Shown piece by piece: positions 9,103 through 16,924 of a stretch of DNA of 22,820 nt. Source of the stretch: Methylococcaceae bacterium (GTDB lineage: Bacteria; Pseudomonadota; Gammaproteobacteria; Methylococcales; Methylomonadaceae); NCBI GenBank assembly GCA_947505055.1, contig CANNLO010000036.1, positions 1-22,820 on the forward strand, given 5' to 3'. The translations under genes were made by a program, and so were the position numbers. A model generated the notes under the pieces. The model searched no databases. It was given only the letters and a program-made list of their open reading frames with translations, and had not been told where the DNA came from. Position 1 is the first letter of the stretch; every line of letters starts with the position of its first letter.

Positions 9103-9912
9103 ATGATGACTATAGTAGAGTTTTCCAAAAAGATACGTTATCTTGCTTTGCACATGGTGCATCGGGCTAATGCCTCGCACATTGGCGGCGTTCTTTCAAT
9201 TGCAGATATTTTGGCAGTTCTATATAACGAGATACTTTCAGTAAAGCCAAATGATCCGAAATGGCCAGATCGAGACCGTTTTATTTTGAGCAAAGGCCAC
9301 TGTTGTACAGGCGTATATGCAGCGTTAGCTTTGAGGGAATTCTTTCCGCGCCAAGAGTTAGAACAGTATGCCCAAGACAGCAGTCGTTTGATGTCGCACA
9401 TTAGCAATCATGTTCCCGGTGTTGAGTTCTCCACTGGATCGCTTGGGCACGGATTGCCATTTGCGGTTGGCAAGGCAATAGCCGCGAAAAAATTAAAAAA
9501 GACTTGGCGTACGTTCGTACTCCTGAGTGATGGTGAGATGGATGAGGGTAGTAACTGGGAGGCTTTCATGTTTGCTGCGCATCACAAATTAAACAACCTG
9601 GTTGCAATTATTGACTACAACAAATTGCAGAGCTTGGCCACAGTCGACAAAACACTTCGCATTGAACCATTGGCAGATAAATTGACAGCATTTGGTTGGC
9701 GTGTAATAGAACTGAATGGGCATGATCATGTTTCATTGGTTCAGGCATTGACGGAAAACGTATCTGCAGATGGGAGGCCATTAGTGATTATTGCGCACAC
9801 AATCAAAGGTAAAGGCGTTAGCTTTATGGAAAACAAAGTAGAATGGCATTATAAAAGCCCTAATGCCTTGCAGTTAGAACAAGCGATTGCTGAAATTGAG
9901 GGGGCGGTATGA
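9103..9912 (+). CDS. Split transketolase, N-terminal (TPP-binding) subunit
   Basis: Corresponds to the N-terminal third of transketolase, which binds the pyrophosphate of thiamine diphosphate and the metal ion. In 269 residues: SHIGG at 25-29, LSKGH at 62-66, TGSLGHG at 111-117, the TPP motif SDGEMDEGSNWEA at 142-154 with Asn173 in DYNKLQ, and HTIKGKG at 232-238. Full transketolases are about 650 residues in one chain; here the Pyr domain is in the next gene, joined by an ATGA overlap. The usual GDG of the TPP motif reads SDG and GQG reads GHG, variants I associate with transketolases inside polysaccharide loci. Context suggests transfer of a two-carbon ketol unit to the CDP-4-keto-sugar rather than pentose-phosphate work. 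ATG at 9106 is an alternative start. Confidence 0.88.
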   Translation: MMTIVEFSKKIRYLALHMVHRANASHIGGVLSIADILAVLYNEILSVKPNDPKWPDRDRFILSKGHCCTGVYAALALREFFPRQELEQYAQDSSRLMSHISNHVPGVEFSTGSLGHGLPFAVGKAIAAKKLKKTWRTFVLLSDGEMDEGSNWEAFMFAAHHKLNNLVAIIDYNKLQSLATVDKTLRIEPLADKLTAFGWRVIELNGHDHVSLVQALTENVSADGRPLVIIAHTIKGKGVSFMENKVEWHYKSPNALQLEQAIAEIEGAV

Positions 9913-10811
9913 GAAATGCATTTATTGATGAGCTTGTAACTCTAGCTAAGCAATATAATCATATTGCCTTAGTGGTGGGCGATCTCGGATATTCAGTGGT
10001 AGAGCCTTTTGCAGATCAATTCCCAGATCGATTCATCAATGCGGGTGTAGCTGAGCAAAACATGACGGGGTTAGCTGCTGGAATGGCATCTGAGGGATAT
10101 CACGTTTTTAGTTATTCGATTGCCAATTTCCCTACATTTAGATGTGCAGAACAGATTAGGAATGATGTTGATTATCATAAGTTGCCCGTGACGGTGGTTG
10201 CTGTTGGTGGTGGTTTGTCCTATGGAGCTTTGGGATATTCGCACCATGCTGTGCAGGATTACGCACTGATGCGAAGTATGCCAAATATGCTAATTGCAGC
10301 TCCAGGTGATCCAATGGAAGTAAGAGCGTGTATGCGATATCTCATTAACAATCCCCAGCCAAGCTATTTGCGTCTTGCTAAGGCCGGTGAACCATGCTTC
10401 CACAAAGAGGTTCCGGAAATATCGCCTGGTAAGTGGCTGAATATTCGAGAGGGTAAAAAACACGCTGGAACCTATTTGACTACGGGTGCAGCGCTTGAGC
10501 TAGTCAATAAAATGTTAACTAATAAGCCTGAGCTGGAGGACTGGTCGCTTAACTCTATGCCACTTTGGAGCATGAAAGTAAAATCTTTTCAAGCAGAACA
10601 GGTTGAAAACTTCAATACTGTTGTGACAGTTGAGGATCATTTGATGGATGCTGGATTTGGAAGTTGGCTATTAGAAGCGGTCTCCATACGCCCTGATCTA
10701 TTGGCCAGAATAAAAATTAAATCGCTAGATTCAAAAGTTTGCGGTATGGTTGGTAAGCAAGTAACGTTAAATGCTGCAGGAGGTTTGACTGATGGTACAT
10801 TATGCCCATAG
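9909..10811 (+). CDS. Split transketolase, C-terminal (Pyr and C-domain) subunit
   Basis: Supplies the pyrimidine-binding and C-terminal domains that pair with the preceding subunit to form two active sites at the dimer interface. In 300 residues: GDLGYS near 24-29, RFINAGVAEQNM at 41-52 with the conserved TPP-activating Glu49, and GYSHHAVQD around 109-117 with the His pair lining the substrate channel. The C-terminal half has VTVEDHLMDAGFGSWL, the usual C-domain stretch. The ATG at 9909 overlaps the stop of the N subunit, so the two should be made in equal amounts. All expected cofactor residues I can identify are present, so the pair looks functional. The substrate is inferred from the CDP-sugar neighbours. 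Confidence 0.88.
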   Translation: MRNAFIDELVTLAKQYNHIALVVGDLGYSVVEPFADQFPDRFINAGVAEQNMTGLAAGMASEGYHVFSYSIANFPTFRCAEQIRNDVDYHKLPVTVVAVGGGLSYGALGYSHHAVQDYALMRSMPNMLIAAPGDPMEVRACMRYLINNPQPSYLRLAKAGEPCFHKEVPEISPGKWLNIREGKKHAGTYLTTGAALELVNKMLTNKPELEDWSLNSMPLWSMKVKSFQAEQVENFNTVVTVEDHLMDAGFGSWLLEAVSIRPDLLARIKIKSLDSKVCGMVGKQVTLNAAGGLTDGTLCP

Positions 10812-10918
10812 TCATCTTAAGCTATAACAATCAAGCCGCGGAAATTAAATATATTGAATTATTCTTTAAGAAAAGTTATCCATTAAACATACAAACATTT
10901 GCTCCTCAAAGGCCATGA
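10802..10918 (+). CDS. Doubtful 38-residue ORF between the transketolase and GT2 genes
   Basis: The 126-base gap after the transketolase holds an open frame from ATG 10802, overlapping the transketolase stop, to TGA 10916-10918. It starts MPIVILSYNN, which resembles the first strand of a GT2 glycosyltransferase, and then loses any family likeness. It may be the stub of a lost glycosyltransferase or chance. No good ribosome site is seen. Confidence 0.15.
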   Translation: MPIVILSYNNQAAEIKYIELFFKKSYPLNIQTFAPQRP

Positions 10919-10937
10919 CGAAAAGGATTAATGATTT

Positions 10938-11972
10938 ATGAGCACAGTCAAGTCTTTAGAAGTGATGAAATCTGAAAATGTTGTGAGTATTGTTTTTGAG
11001 GTTAACCCGAGTAATGAAGAGTATCTTATCACCATTGTGATTCCCACCTACAATAGATGGGATAATTTGATGAGTCTTCTGTTTTTCCTTGATGAAAATG
11101 TAGGGGGAAGAACATGTGTTTGTATCGTCGATAATGACTCAAGTCATAAATGCGACTTTAATTATATTAAAAGTAATATAAAAAGAGTCAGCTTAAAGAT
11201 GTTCGCAAATAAGTATCATCTTGGGCCAGATGCAAGTGTATTGAGGGCAATTGAGATTCCCAATACACCATGGATATATTTATTGGGAGATTCAAAAATT
11301 CCCAGGGCAGATTATTTAAGGAATTTAGAGGATGATTGTCTAAATCATCCGAATGCTATGGGAATAGTATATAGATTTCGGAATTCGACCGAAGCAAATG
11401 TAGATGTTAATAATATCGAAGAGCTCCAAAAAAATATAACTGACTTTGGTGATTTGTTCCTGGGTGGGAATAGTTTAATTTCTAGACGATCCATCTATAA
11501 TTATTTTTCTATAGCCTCAATGTACACATTGACCAGAATGCCTCACGTATTATTTCACCTGATGGCTCTCAAAGATGGGGGGGGGGTGCATATTTCGAAT
11601 AATAGGTTAATAGATAAATTCGTATCAAAACCAGTTCATTATGACCCAGGGCTTTCACTTGTTGAGTGCTGGTCTCAATTTTCGTTAATCTTGACATTGC
11701 CTTTTAGTGTAAAAGAACTAAAAATAATTAACGAAATGATTCTTGACATGGAGAGTCGCGCTTCGTTAATTGTTTTTTGTAAATTTTGTTTGCTGCAAAT
11801 ATTTAGATACAAAAAAGATATTAGACCCCATTTGCTGAGGGTTTTGAGGTATCGATATATGTATTCTCCATTTAGTTTTGAGAGGCCGTTTGTTTTTCTG
11901 ATTTATTTAATCTCAATTTTATTTACACCCATGCTTTTTGTTAATGAGCAGGCTACAAAAAGTAAAAAATGA
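10938..11972 (+). CDS. GT2-family glycosyltransferase carrying a G10 tract (candidate phase-variable gene)
   Basis: A 344-residue inverting glycosyltransferase of the GT-A fold. ITIVIPTYNR at 31-40 is the nucleotide-binding strand, CIVDNDSS follows at 62-69, and LLGDSK (115-120) takes the place of the usual DxD metal site. The C-terminus ends in a hydrophobic segment that could anchor it to the inner membrane. Codons 214-216 are GGG GGG GGG inside a run of ten G (11577-11586); one base more or less would stop the protein within about ten codons. The version seen is in frame. It is AT-rich like the following gene, and AAGGA lies before the ATG. Donor and acceptor are unknown. Its stop overlaps the next start, so frame loss would also disturb the next gene. 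Confidence 0.82.
   Translation: MSTVKSLEVMKSENVVSIVFEVNPSNEEYLITIVIPTYNRWDNLMSLLFFLDENVGGRTCVCIVDNDSSHKCDFNYIKSNIKRVSLKMFANKYHLGPDASVLRAIEIPNTPWIYLLGDSKIPRADYLRNLEDDCLNHPNAMGIVYRFRNSTEANVDVNNIEELQKNITDFGDLFLGGNSLISRRSIYNYFSIASMYTLTRMPHVLFHLMALKDGGGVHISNNRLIDKFVSKPVHYDPGLSLVECWSQFSLILTLPFSVKELKIINEMILDMESRASLIVFCKFCLLQIFRYKKDIRPHLLRVLRYRYMYSPFSFERPFVFLIYLISILFTPMLFVNEQATKSKK
11577..11586. repeat. Homopolymer of ten G within a glycosyltransferase gene
   Basis: Ten consecutive G lie after AAAGAT and before TGCATATTTC. Removing one G brings a TAA after ten more codons counted from the tract start (GGG GGG GGG TGC ... GGT TAA); adding one brings a TAA after eight codons (GGG GGG GGG GGT ... GAA TAA). 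The tract in an otherwise AT-rich gene is a typical slipped-strand mispairing site. It is the longest G or C run I see in the window; others are of six. Confidence 0.85.
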
Positions 11973-12877
11973 CTAGTGCGATTATGATTGTCCCGAGAGT
12001 AACTGTTGGAATACCAGTATTTAATGGTGATCCATTCTTGAGAAAATCGATAGAATCCGTTATCAATCAAAGTTATCAAGACATTGAAATAATTATATCC
12101 GACAACTGCTCAACTGATAAAACGAGATCTATATGTCTTGAGTATGCTGCAAGGGATAATCGCATTCGGTATATTCAACAGTCAAAGAATTATGGTTCGA
12201 TAAATAACTTCGTAGCATTGATATCTGAAGCGCGAGGAAAATATTTCATGTGGGCTGGCGCAGATGATTTTTTTGATGAAAATTGGATTGCCAGTCTTCT
12301 TGAAATTTGTGAGAAAAATAACTCACTCGCATTTGGTGTAGTGCAATATATCGATGAGTTCGATGTAAGAATTAATAGCACTGCAAATCGTCGTGAGTTT
12401 AATTACAAAGGCCCCACCTGGTGGCGTTTGTTATGTTTTGTTTTTACTCCGTGGTTGTTTGGGAAAATGATTCTTTGTTGGGGATTGTTCCCTAGAGAAC
12501 TTTTGCTGGAGATGACAAAGAAGACTTTCATTCCAAAGTGGAGTGGGTGTATTGATTCTATCTGGGTTTATAGCGTATTATCAAAATGTAGAATTAATAG
12601 CATACCTTCTGTTTTTTTATACAAAAGGGTGCATCAAAACTCTGAAAGCTCAACACTTGAGCCTAAAGTTCAGCATAATTCAATTTCGCGTATTTCTGGA
12701 TTCATGAGAGCAGTTTTGAAAGTTAACATGCTACCCTCTTTTCTAGCTTCAAGTCCTTTTAGTATTAAGCTACTATTGCTGTTATCGATTCCATTATTTT
12801 ATCCTGTATATGTAATTCGATCGATAGGGATTCTGATTTTATATAAATGGCACAAAAAGAAGCATCGCTTGTTCTAA
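11969..12877 (+). CDS. GT2-family glycosyltransferase
   Basis: A 302-residue GT-A enzyme: VTVGIPVFNGDPFL at 11-24, IIISDNCSTDKT at 41-52 and the metal-binding GADD at 97-100 (AGADDFFDENW) are standard GT2 features. The end of the protein is hydrophobic, with two possible membrane segments around LLLLLSIPLFYPVYVI. The ATG at 11969 overlaps the previous stop (ATGA); the internal ATG at 11984 (MIVPRVTVG) is also possible and closer to usual starts. It probably adds one sugar of the repeat unit on the cytoplasmic face; donor unknown. It depends on translation of the phase-variable gene before it. Confidence 0.85.
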   Translation: MTSAIMIVPRVTVGIPVFNGDPFLRKSIESVINQSYQDIEIIISDNCSTDKTRSICLEYAARDNRIRYIQQSKNYGSINNFVALISEARGKYFMWAGADDFFDENWIASLLEICEKNNSLAFGVVQYIDEFDVRINSTANRREFNYKGPTWWRLLCFVFTPWLFGKMILCWGLFPRELLLEMTKKTFIPKWSGCIDSIWVYSVLSKCRINSIPSVFLYKRVHQNSESSTLEPKVQHNSISRISGFMRAVLKVNMLPSFLASSPFSIKLLLLLSIPLFYPVYVIRSIGILILYKWHKKKHRLF

Positions 12878-12973
12878 CATTAAATCAGGGGCTTTTTAAG
12901 TAGATTTGTTACTGATTTTTAATATTGCCCAACTTTTTTGGACGCAATTCATCGGTGGATTAAATCATGTTTT

Positions 12974-14749
12974 ATGCAACCTAACAAAACTACAATCAAC
13001 TTATTGAAACATCTTTGGCGCCACATCAGCCGCCGTCGTCGTGGACAGTTTGGAATACTGCTTGTGCTCATGCTTCTTGCCTCGTTCGCAGAGATTCTCA
13101 GTATCGGGGCTGTCTTGCCGTTTCTTTGGGTATTAACCGCACCAGAGCGCATCTTCGAGCACGCCGCCGCACAACCAATAATCCATGTATTTGGTCTAAC
13201 AAAGCCTGCTCAACTACTTTTGCCACTAACTATCGCATTTGCAGTGGCAGCGCTAATCGCTGGTTCATTGCGATTATTACTGCTTTGGGTCAGCACCCGC
13301 CTGTCCTTTGCTACAGGCGCAGATCTCAGCTTAAGTATCTACCGCCGTACGCTTTATCAGCCTTATACAGTGCATTGTTCCCGCAACAGTAGCGATCTCA
13401 TAAGCGGCATTTCCGGCAAAGCCAATGGTGTAATTTACAACATAATCGTTCCAACGTTAACGTTAATCAGCTCCAGCTTCATGCTAATAACTATTCTTAT
13501 GGCATTGTTGGCAGTAGAGCCTGTCATCGCTCTAGTTGCGTTTGGCGGCTTTGGTCTAATTTACGTGTTCATCATCAGCTTGACCCGTAAGCAACTATTG
13601 TTTGATAGCCGGTGTATCGCCCGCGAATCAAGCCAAGTTATCAAATCCCTGCAAGAAGGCTTGGGTGGCATCCGTGATGTGCTCATCGATGGGAGTCAAG
13701 CCACTTATTGTCAGATTTATAGCAGAGCTGATCTCCATTTGCGCCGTGCTCAGGGAAATAATTTATTTGTAAGTTCCAGCCCACGTTACGGCATGGAAGC
13801 TTTGGGTATGGTGCTCATTTCCGTGCTAGCGTATTCGCTCGCTAAGGAATCTGATGGCATTTCCAAAGCAATTCCTATCTTAGGAGCCTTAGCGCTAAGC
13901 GCTCAGCGTTTGTTGCCCGTACTACAACAAGCTTATGGATCTTGGGCGCAAATAAATGGTGGGCAAGCCTCGTTAATTGATACACTGGAATTGCTTGACC
14001 AACCTTTGCCATGTTATATTGATCAGCTAGTATCTCAACCACTGCCCTTTAAAAGCAATATCAGCATCAACCAACTTACATTCCGCTATAGCCCGGAAAC
14101 CCCCTATGTTCTAAATAAAATCAATCTCACTATCCCCAAAGGTAGTCGCATAGGTTTTATTGGCGCTACCGGAAGTGGCAAAAGTACCTTGCTTGACATC
14201 ATCATGGGGTTGCTTCAGCCTAATGATGGTACCTTGTCAATTGATGGTCAGCATGTGACCCTCTCTAATAACCGTGCCTGGCAAGCACATATCGCTCATG
14301 TCCCTCAAGTAATATTCTTGGCCGATAGTACGATTGAGGAGAACATAGCTTTTGGCGTACCAAAAGAGTACATAGATTCCCAACGTGTCAGAAAAGTCGC
14401 ACAGCAAGCGCAAATTGCCAAAGTCATTGAAAGTTGGCCCGCGAAATACCAGACTTGTGTGGGTGAGCGTGGCATCCGTCTCTCTGGAGGTCAACGCCAG
14501 CGCCTCGGAATCGCCCGTGCCCTATATAAGAAAGCCGATGTAATTATCTTTGACGAAGCCACTAGTGCACTAGATAACGAAACTGAACAATCTGTCATGG
14601 AAGCCATCGAGAGCTTAAGCGAAGATCTTACCTTGCTCATCATTGCACACCGACTTACAACACTTAAAAACTGCACGCAGATTGTGGAGTTGGCAGAAGG
14701 TTGTATCAGTCGTATTGGATGTTATATAGAAATAGTAAATCAATCGTAA
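12974..14749 (+). CDS. ABC transporter with fused membrane and ATPase domains, probable lipid-linked glycan flippase (MsbA/PglK type)
   Basis: A 591-residue half-transporter. The N-terminal ~320 residues form an exporter membrane domain with hydrophobic stretches near 27-58, 79-108, 157-205 and 275-315. The ATPase follows: Walker A GATGSGKST (397-405), signature LSGGQRQR (503-510), Walker B VIIFDEATSALD (523-534) and switch His559 in IIAHRL. All catalytic motifs are intact. Since I see no Wzx flippase, it may flip the undecaprenyl-linked repeat unit, as PglK does, before the Wzy-like protein polymerises it. A TTG at 12938 would add 12 residues; I prefer ATG 12974 because the MQPNKTTINLLKHLW start looks typical, though its ribosome site is poor. 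Base composition is visibly less AT-rich than the GT2 genes before it and the DUF268-wzy genes after it. Confidence 0.85.
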   Translation: MQPNKTTINLLKHLWRHISRRRRGQFGILLVLMLLASFAEILSIGAVLPFLWVLTAPERIFEHAAAQPIIHVFGLTKPAQLLLPLTIAFAVAALIAGSLRLLLLWVSTRLSFATGADLSLSIYRRTLYQPYTVHCSRNSSDLISGISGKANGVIYNIIVPTLTLISSSFMLITILMALLAVEPVIALVAFGGFGLIYVFIISLTRKQLLFDSRCIARESSQVIKSLQEGLGGIRDVLIDGSQATYCQIYSRADLHLRRAQGNNLFVSSSPRYGMEALGMVLISVLAYSLAKESDGISKAIPILGALALSAQRLLPVLQQAYGSWAQINGGQASLIDTLELLDQPLPCYIDQLVSQPLPFKSNISINQLTFRYSPETPYVLNKINLTIPKGSRIGFIGATGSGKSTLLDIIMGLLQPNDGTLSIDGQHVTLSNNRAWQAHIAHVPQVIFLADSTIEENIAFGVPKEYIDSQRVRKVAQQAQIAKVIESWPAKYQTCVGERGIRLSGGQRQRLGIARALYKKADVIIFDEATSALDNETEQSVMEAIESLSEDLTLLIIAHRLTTLKNCTQIVELAEGCISRIGCYIEIVNQS

Positions 14750-14850
14750 CGAGCGTGATACTTGGCGTGAATTTAACCTTTAAGTACAACAGGTTATGTA
14801 AGAATTATTGTAATACCCCGGATAAGACTTCTTAAGGACTTAGGTGTAAT

Positions 14851-15654
14851 ATGACATTATCAATACTCAAAAAACCCCTCATTAAACTCCACTGGATCCT
14901 TTCCCGCCAATTTGGTCTTGACCCACTTATTTTTCTTCGTTCTTTGCGTGGTCTACCTGCATACTGTCGAGATTGGGTAGTCTTTCGCAAAGGCTACTCA
15001 GGCAGGATGAACTTCATGCCCTGTTTGCATGACCGTTATGAAGAAGGTGGTGTTACCAAGAGTGAATACTTTTGGCAAGACTTGCTTGTGGCACGTGCAA
15101 TTCATGCGACCAAACCAGTGAAACATGTGGATATTGGATCTCGTGTGGATGGTTTTGTTGCACATGTTGCGAGTTTTCGTGAGATTTATGTATTTGATGT
15201 ACGTCCAATTGCCACAATAATACCCGGTGTAGTATTTAAGCAGGCAGACTTAATGCGCCCATTAGCTAATACAGTTGATCCTGATGGCTATTGTGACTCA
15301 CTCTCATGCCTTCATGCAATTGAACATTTTGGCTTAGGTCGATATGGTGATCCTATCGATCCTAATGGATACATGCTCGGAATTGCAAACATGGCACAGT
15401 TACTTAAGTTAAATGGAGTTTTTTATCTGTCTACCCCCGTTGGTCAGGAACGAGTAGAGTTTAATGCAAATCGTGTGTTTGATCCTCGTGAAATTATTCG
15501 CTGCGCATTAAGTAATGGATTAAAACTCCAAGAGTTAATCTTAATTAATTCATCAGGGCCCTCAATTAACAAGGTGCCGACGGAGCAGGATTTATTGGAG
15601 ATTTCGTTGTGTAAGTACCAGCTTGGAATATTTATTTTTAATAAAATACAATGA
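14851..15654 (+). CDS. DUF268-family protein, methyltransferase-like fold, function unknown
   Basis: 267 residues. I recognise the DUF268 pattern: a glycine-poor Rossmann start HVDIGSRVDGFVAH at 92-105, the strand IYVFDVRP at 112-119, and HAIEHFGLGRYGD at 155-167, then YLSTPVGQERVEFN. The first and last resemble a class I SAM methyltransferase, but the classic GxGxG loop is altered, so SAM binding is uncertain. Such proteins recur in polysaccharide loci without a proven role; O-methylation or another modification of the glycan is a guess. An AGG precedes the ATG, and a 101-base gap separates it from the ABC gene. Its stop overlaps the next start (ATGA), so the two are co-translated. Confidence 0.7.
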   Translation: MTLSILKKPLIKLHWILSRQFGLDPLIFLRSLRGLPAYCRDWVVFRKGYSGRMNFMPCLHDRYEEGGVTKSEYFWQDLLVARAIHATKPVKHVDIGSRVDGFVAHVASFREIYVFDVRPIATIIPGVVFKQADLMRPLANTVDPDGYCDSLSCLHAIEHFGLGRYGDPIDPNGYMLGIANMAQLLKLNGVFYLSTPVGQERVEFNANRVFDPREIIRCALSNGLKLQELILINSSGPSINKVPTEQDLLEISLCKYQLGIFIFNKIQ

Positions 15655-16886
15655 ATACTATTGAAAATAGTACAAGTAGTTTCAATGGAAAATTGGTTGC
15701 TTTTGTAATCTCTCTCTTTTTAATTGTATTTCCGTTTGCTATCGCTTTTCCTGATGTATTTGATGATTCATCACAGATGGATAGGGTGCAGAATTGGACT
15801 CTGTTTATTTGCACATTACTTTTTTTAGGGTCATATAGGAGAGGTTTCAATATAAGAATATTGGCAATTCATATTTTGTTGCTATTTGTTTATATTATTA
15901 ACTATATGTTTGCATACTTTTCGAATACAAGTTGGCTGTTAAATTCATTTGCATTTTTATCCTTCTCACTGATGTTTTCTCATATTTTTTTAAATTGCAA
16001 CGAGGTGTTAATCAGAAGGCTGGATCATTATGTAAATTTCTTAGTATTATCGATTAGCTTTGCATTAATAATAATGTTTTATTGGGGGGCTATCTTTATT
16101 CCCGATTACTTTAACTTATCGTACGAGAGAAATATAATTATAAATGAGTTTAATGCTAAATTTGGCTTGTATAAACAAACCTTTGGATACTTGTTTTCTC
16201 TAATTATAATTTGGAATTTTGTTTATTGGGGGGTTATGTCTCCCAGAAGGAAAGCAGTTTTTATTGTGCTTGCATTTGCAGCTACGCCTATATTTTTAGG
16301 GATTCGCACAAGTATTCTTGGGTTATGTTTATTATTTTTATTAATTAATATAGGAAAAAATTATTTAACTTTTGCTCTAGTACTATCCTCACTTCTGATG
16401 ATATGGCCCAGTGTTATTTATTCAGATGATCTTATGATTTTGATTGAACTTTTTTATGATAGGCTGCCATCTGTTAAATTTGGTTTTGATCAATTAAGTT
16501 CATTTGGCGTAGGGAACGGCGGCTATCATTTTTACGCTGCTGAATTCAGTGATGCTTTGTTTAATAAATATGCATCTGGAATCATGCTACTGCACGGGGG
16601 TTTTTGGGTTGCTCCTGAAAGTGATCTTGCCTATTTTATGGCTAGTTTTGGATTTTTAAGTATTGTTTTTTTAATGCTGTATTTATACATAATTAATAAT
16701 GGATTGAAAGCAATTGATTATTATAAAATACGTGGCTATAGAATATTTGTTGTAATTCTACTTTACTTTATCCTTCTGATTTTTGAGGGTATTTCTGAGG
16801 ATTATGCTGGACATGCAGGTTGGTGGATTTATTTATCCGCCTCTATTGGCTTGGTCAGTCGTTTAAATTTGAGGAATAAAGTATGA
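15651..16886 (+). CDS. wzy: Polytopic membrane protein, probable O-antigen polymerase Wzy
   Basis: 411 residues, mostly hydrophobic, with about ten to twelve likely membrane helices and a larger polar loop between roughly residues 255 and 320. This topology, the charged residues in GIRTSILG in the middle, and the strongly AT-rich DNA are typical of Wzy polymerases, which join lipid-linked repeat units in the periplasm; the O-antigen ligase family looks similar. Sequence conservation in Wzy is too poor to name it by motif. It sits among glycosyltransferases and is the only candidate polymerase in the window. Two runs of six G (near 16084 and 16228) occur in it. Start by ATGA overlap with the DUF268 gene. 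Confidence 0.7.
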   Translation: MNTIENSTSSFNGKLVAFVISLFLIVFPFAIAFPDVFDDSSQMDRVQNWTLFICTLLFLGSYRRGFNIRILAIHILLLFVYIINYMFAYFSNTSWLLNSFAFLSFSLMFSHIFLNCNEVLIRRLDHYVNFLVLSISFALIIMFYWGAIFIPDYFNLSYERNIIINEFNAKFGLYKQTFGYLFSLIIIWNFVYWGVMSPRRKAVFIVLAFAATPIFLGIRTSILGLCLLFLLINIGKNYLTFALVLSSLLMIWPSVIYSDDLMILIELFYDRLPSVKFGFDQLSSFGVGNGGYHFYAAEFSDALFNKYASGIMLLHGGFWVAPESDLAYFMASFGFLSIVFLMLYLYIINNGLKAIDYYKIRGYRIFVVILLYFILLIFEGISEDYAGHAGWWIYLSASIGLVSRLNLRNKV

Positions 16887-16924
16887 AATCTCATTTTATT
16901 CTATCAATGTTTTGAAATTTTAAA

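Noticed and set aside
12886..12900. GGGGCTTTTTAAG after the second GT2 as a possible terminator
   Set aside because: No GC-rich stem precedes the short T run.
13015..13392. Open frame of 125 codons on the plus strand inside the ABC gene
   Set aside because: Overlaps the ABC membrane domain in another frame; rich in Arg, Ser and Cys with no domain likeness.
14762..14790. TTGGCG and TACAAC 17 bases apart before the DUF268 gene, as a possible internal promoter
   Set aside because: Only four of six bases match each consensus hexamer, which is common by chance in AT-rich DNA.
16883..16915. Ten-codon ORF overlapping the wzy stop
   Set aside because: Too short and without a family; noted only as a possible coupling step to the GT11 gene.
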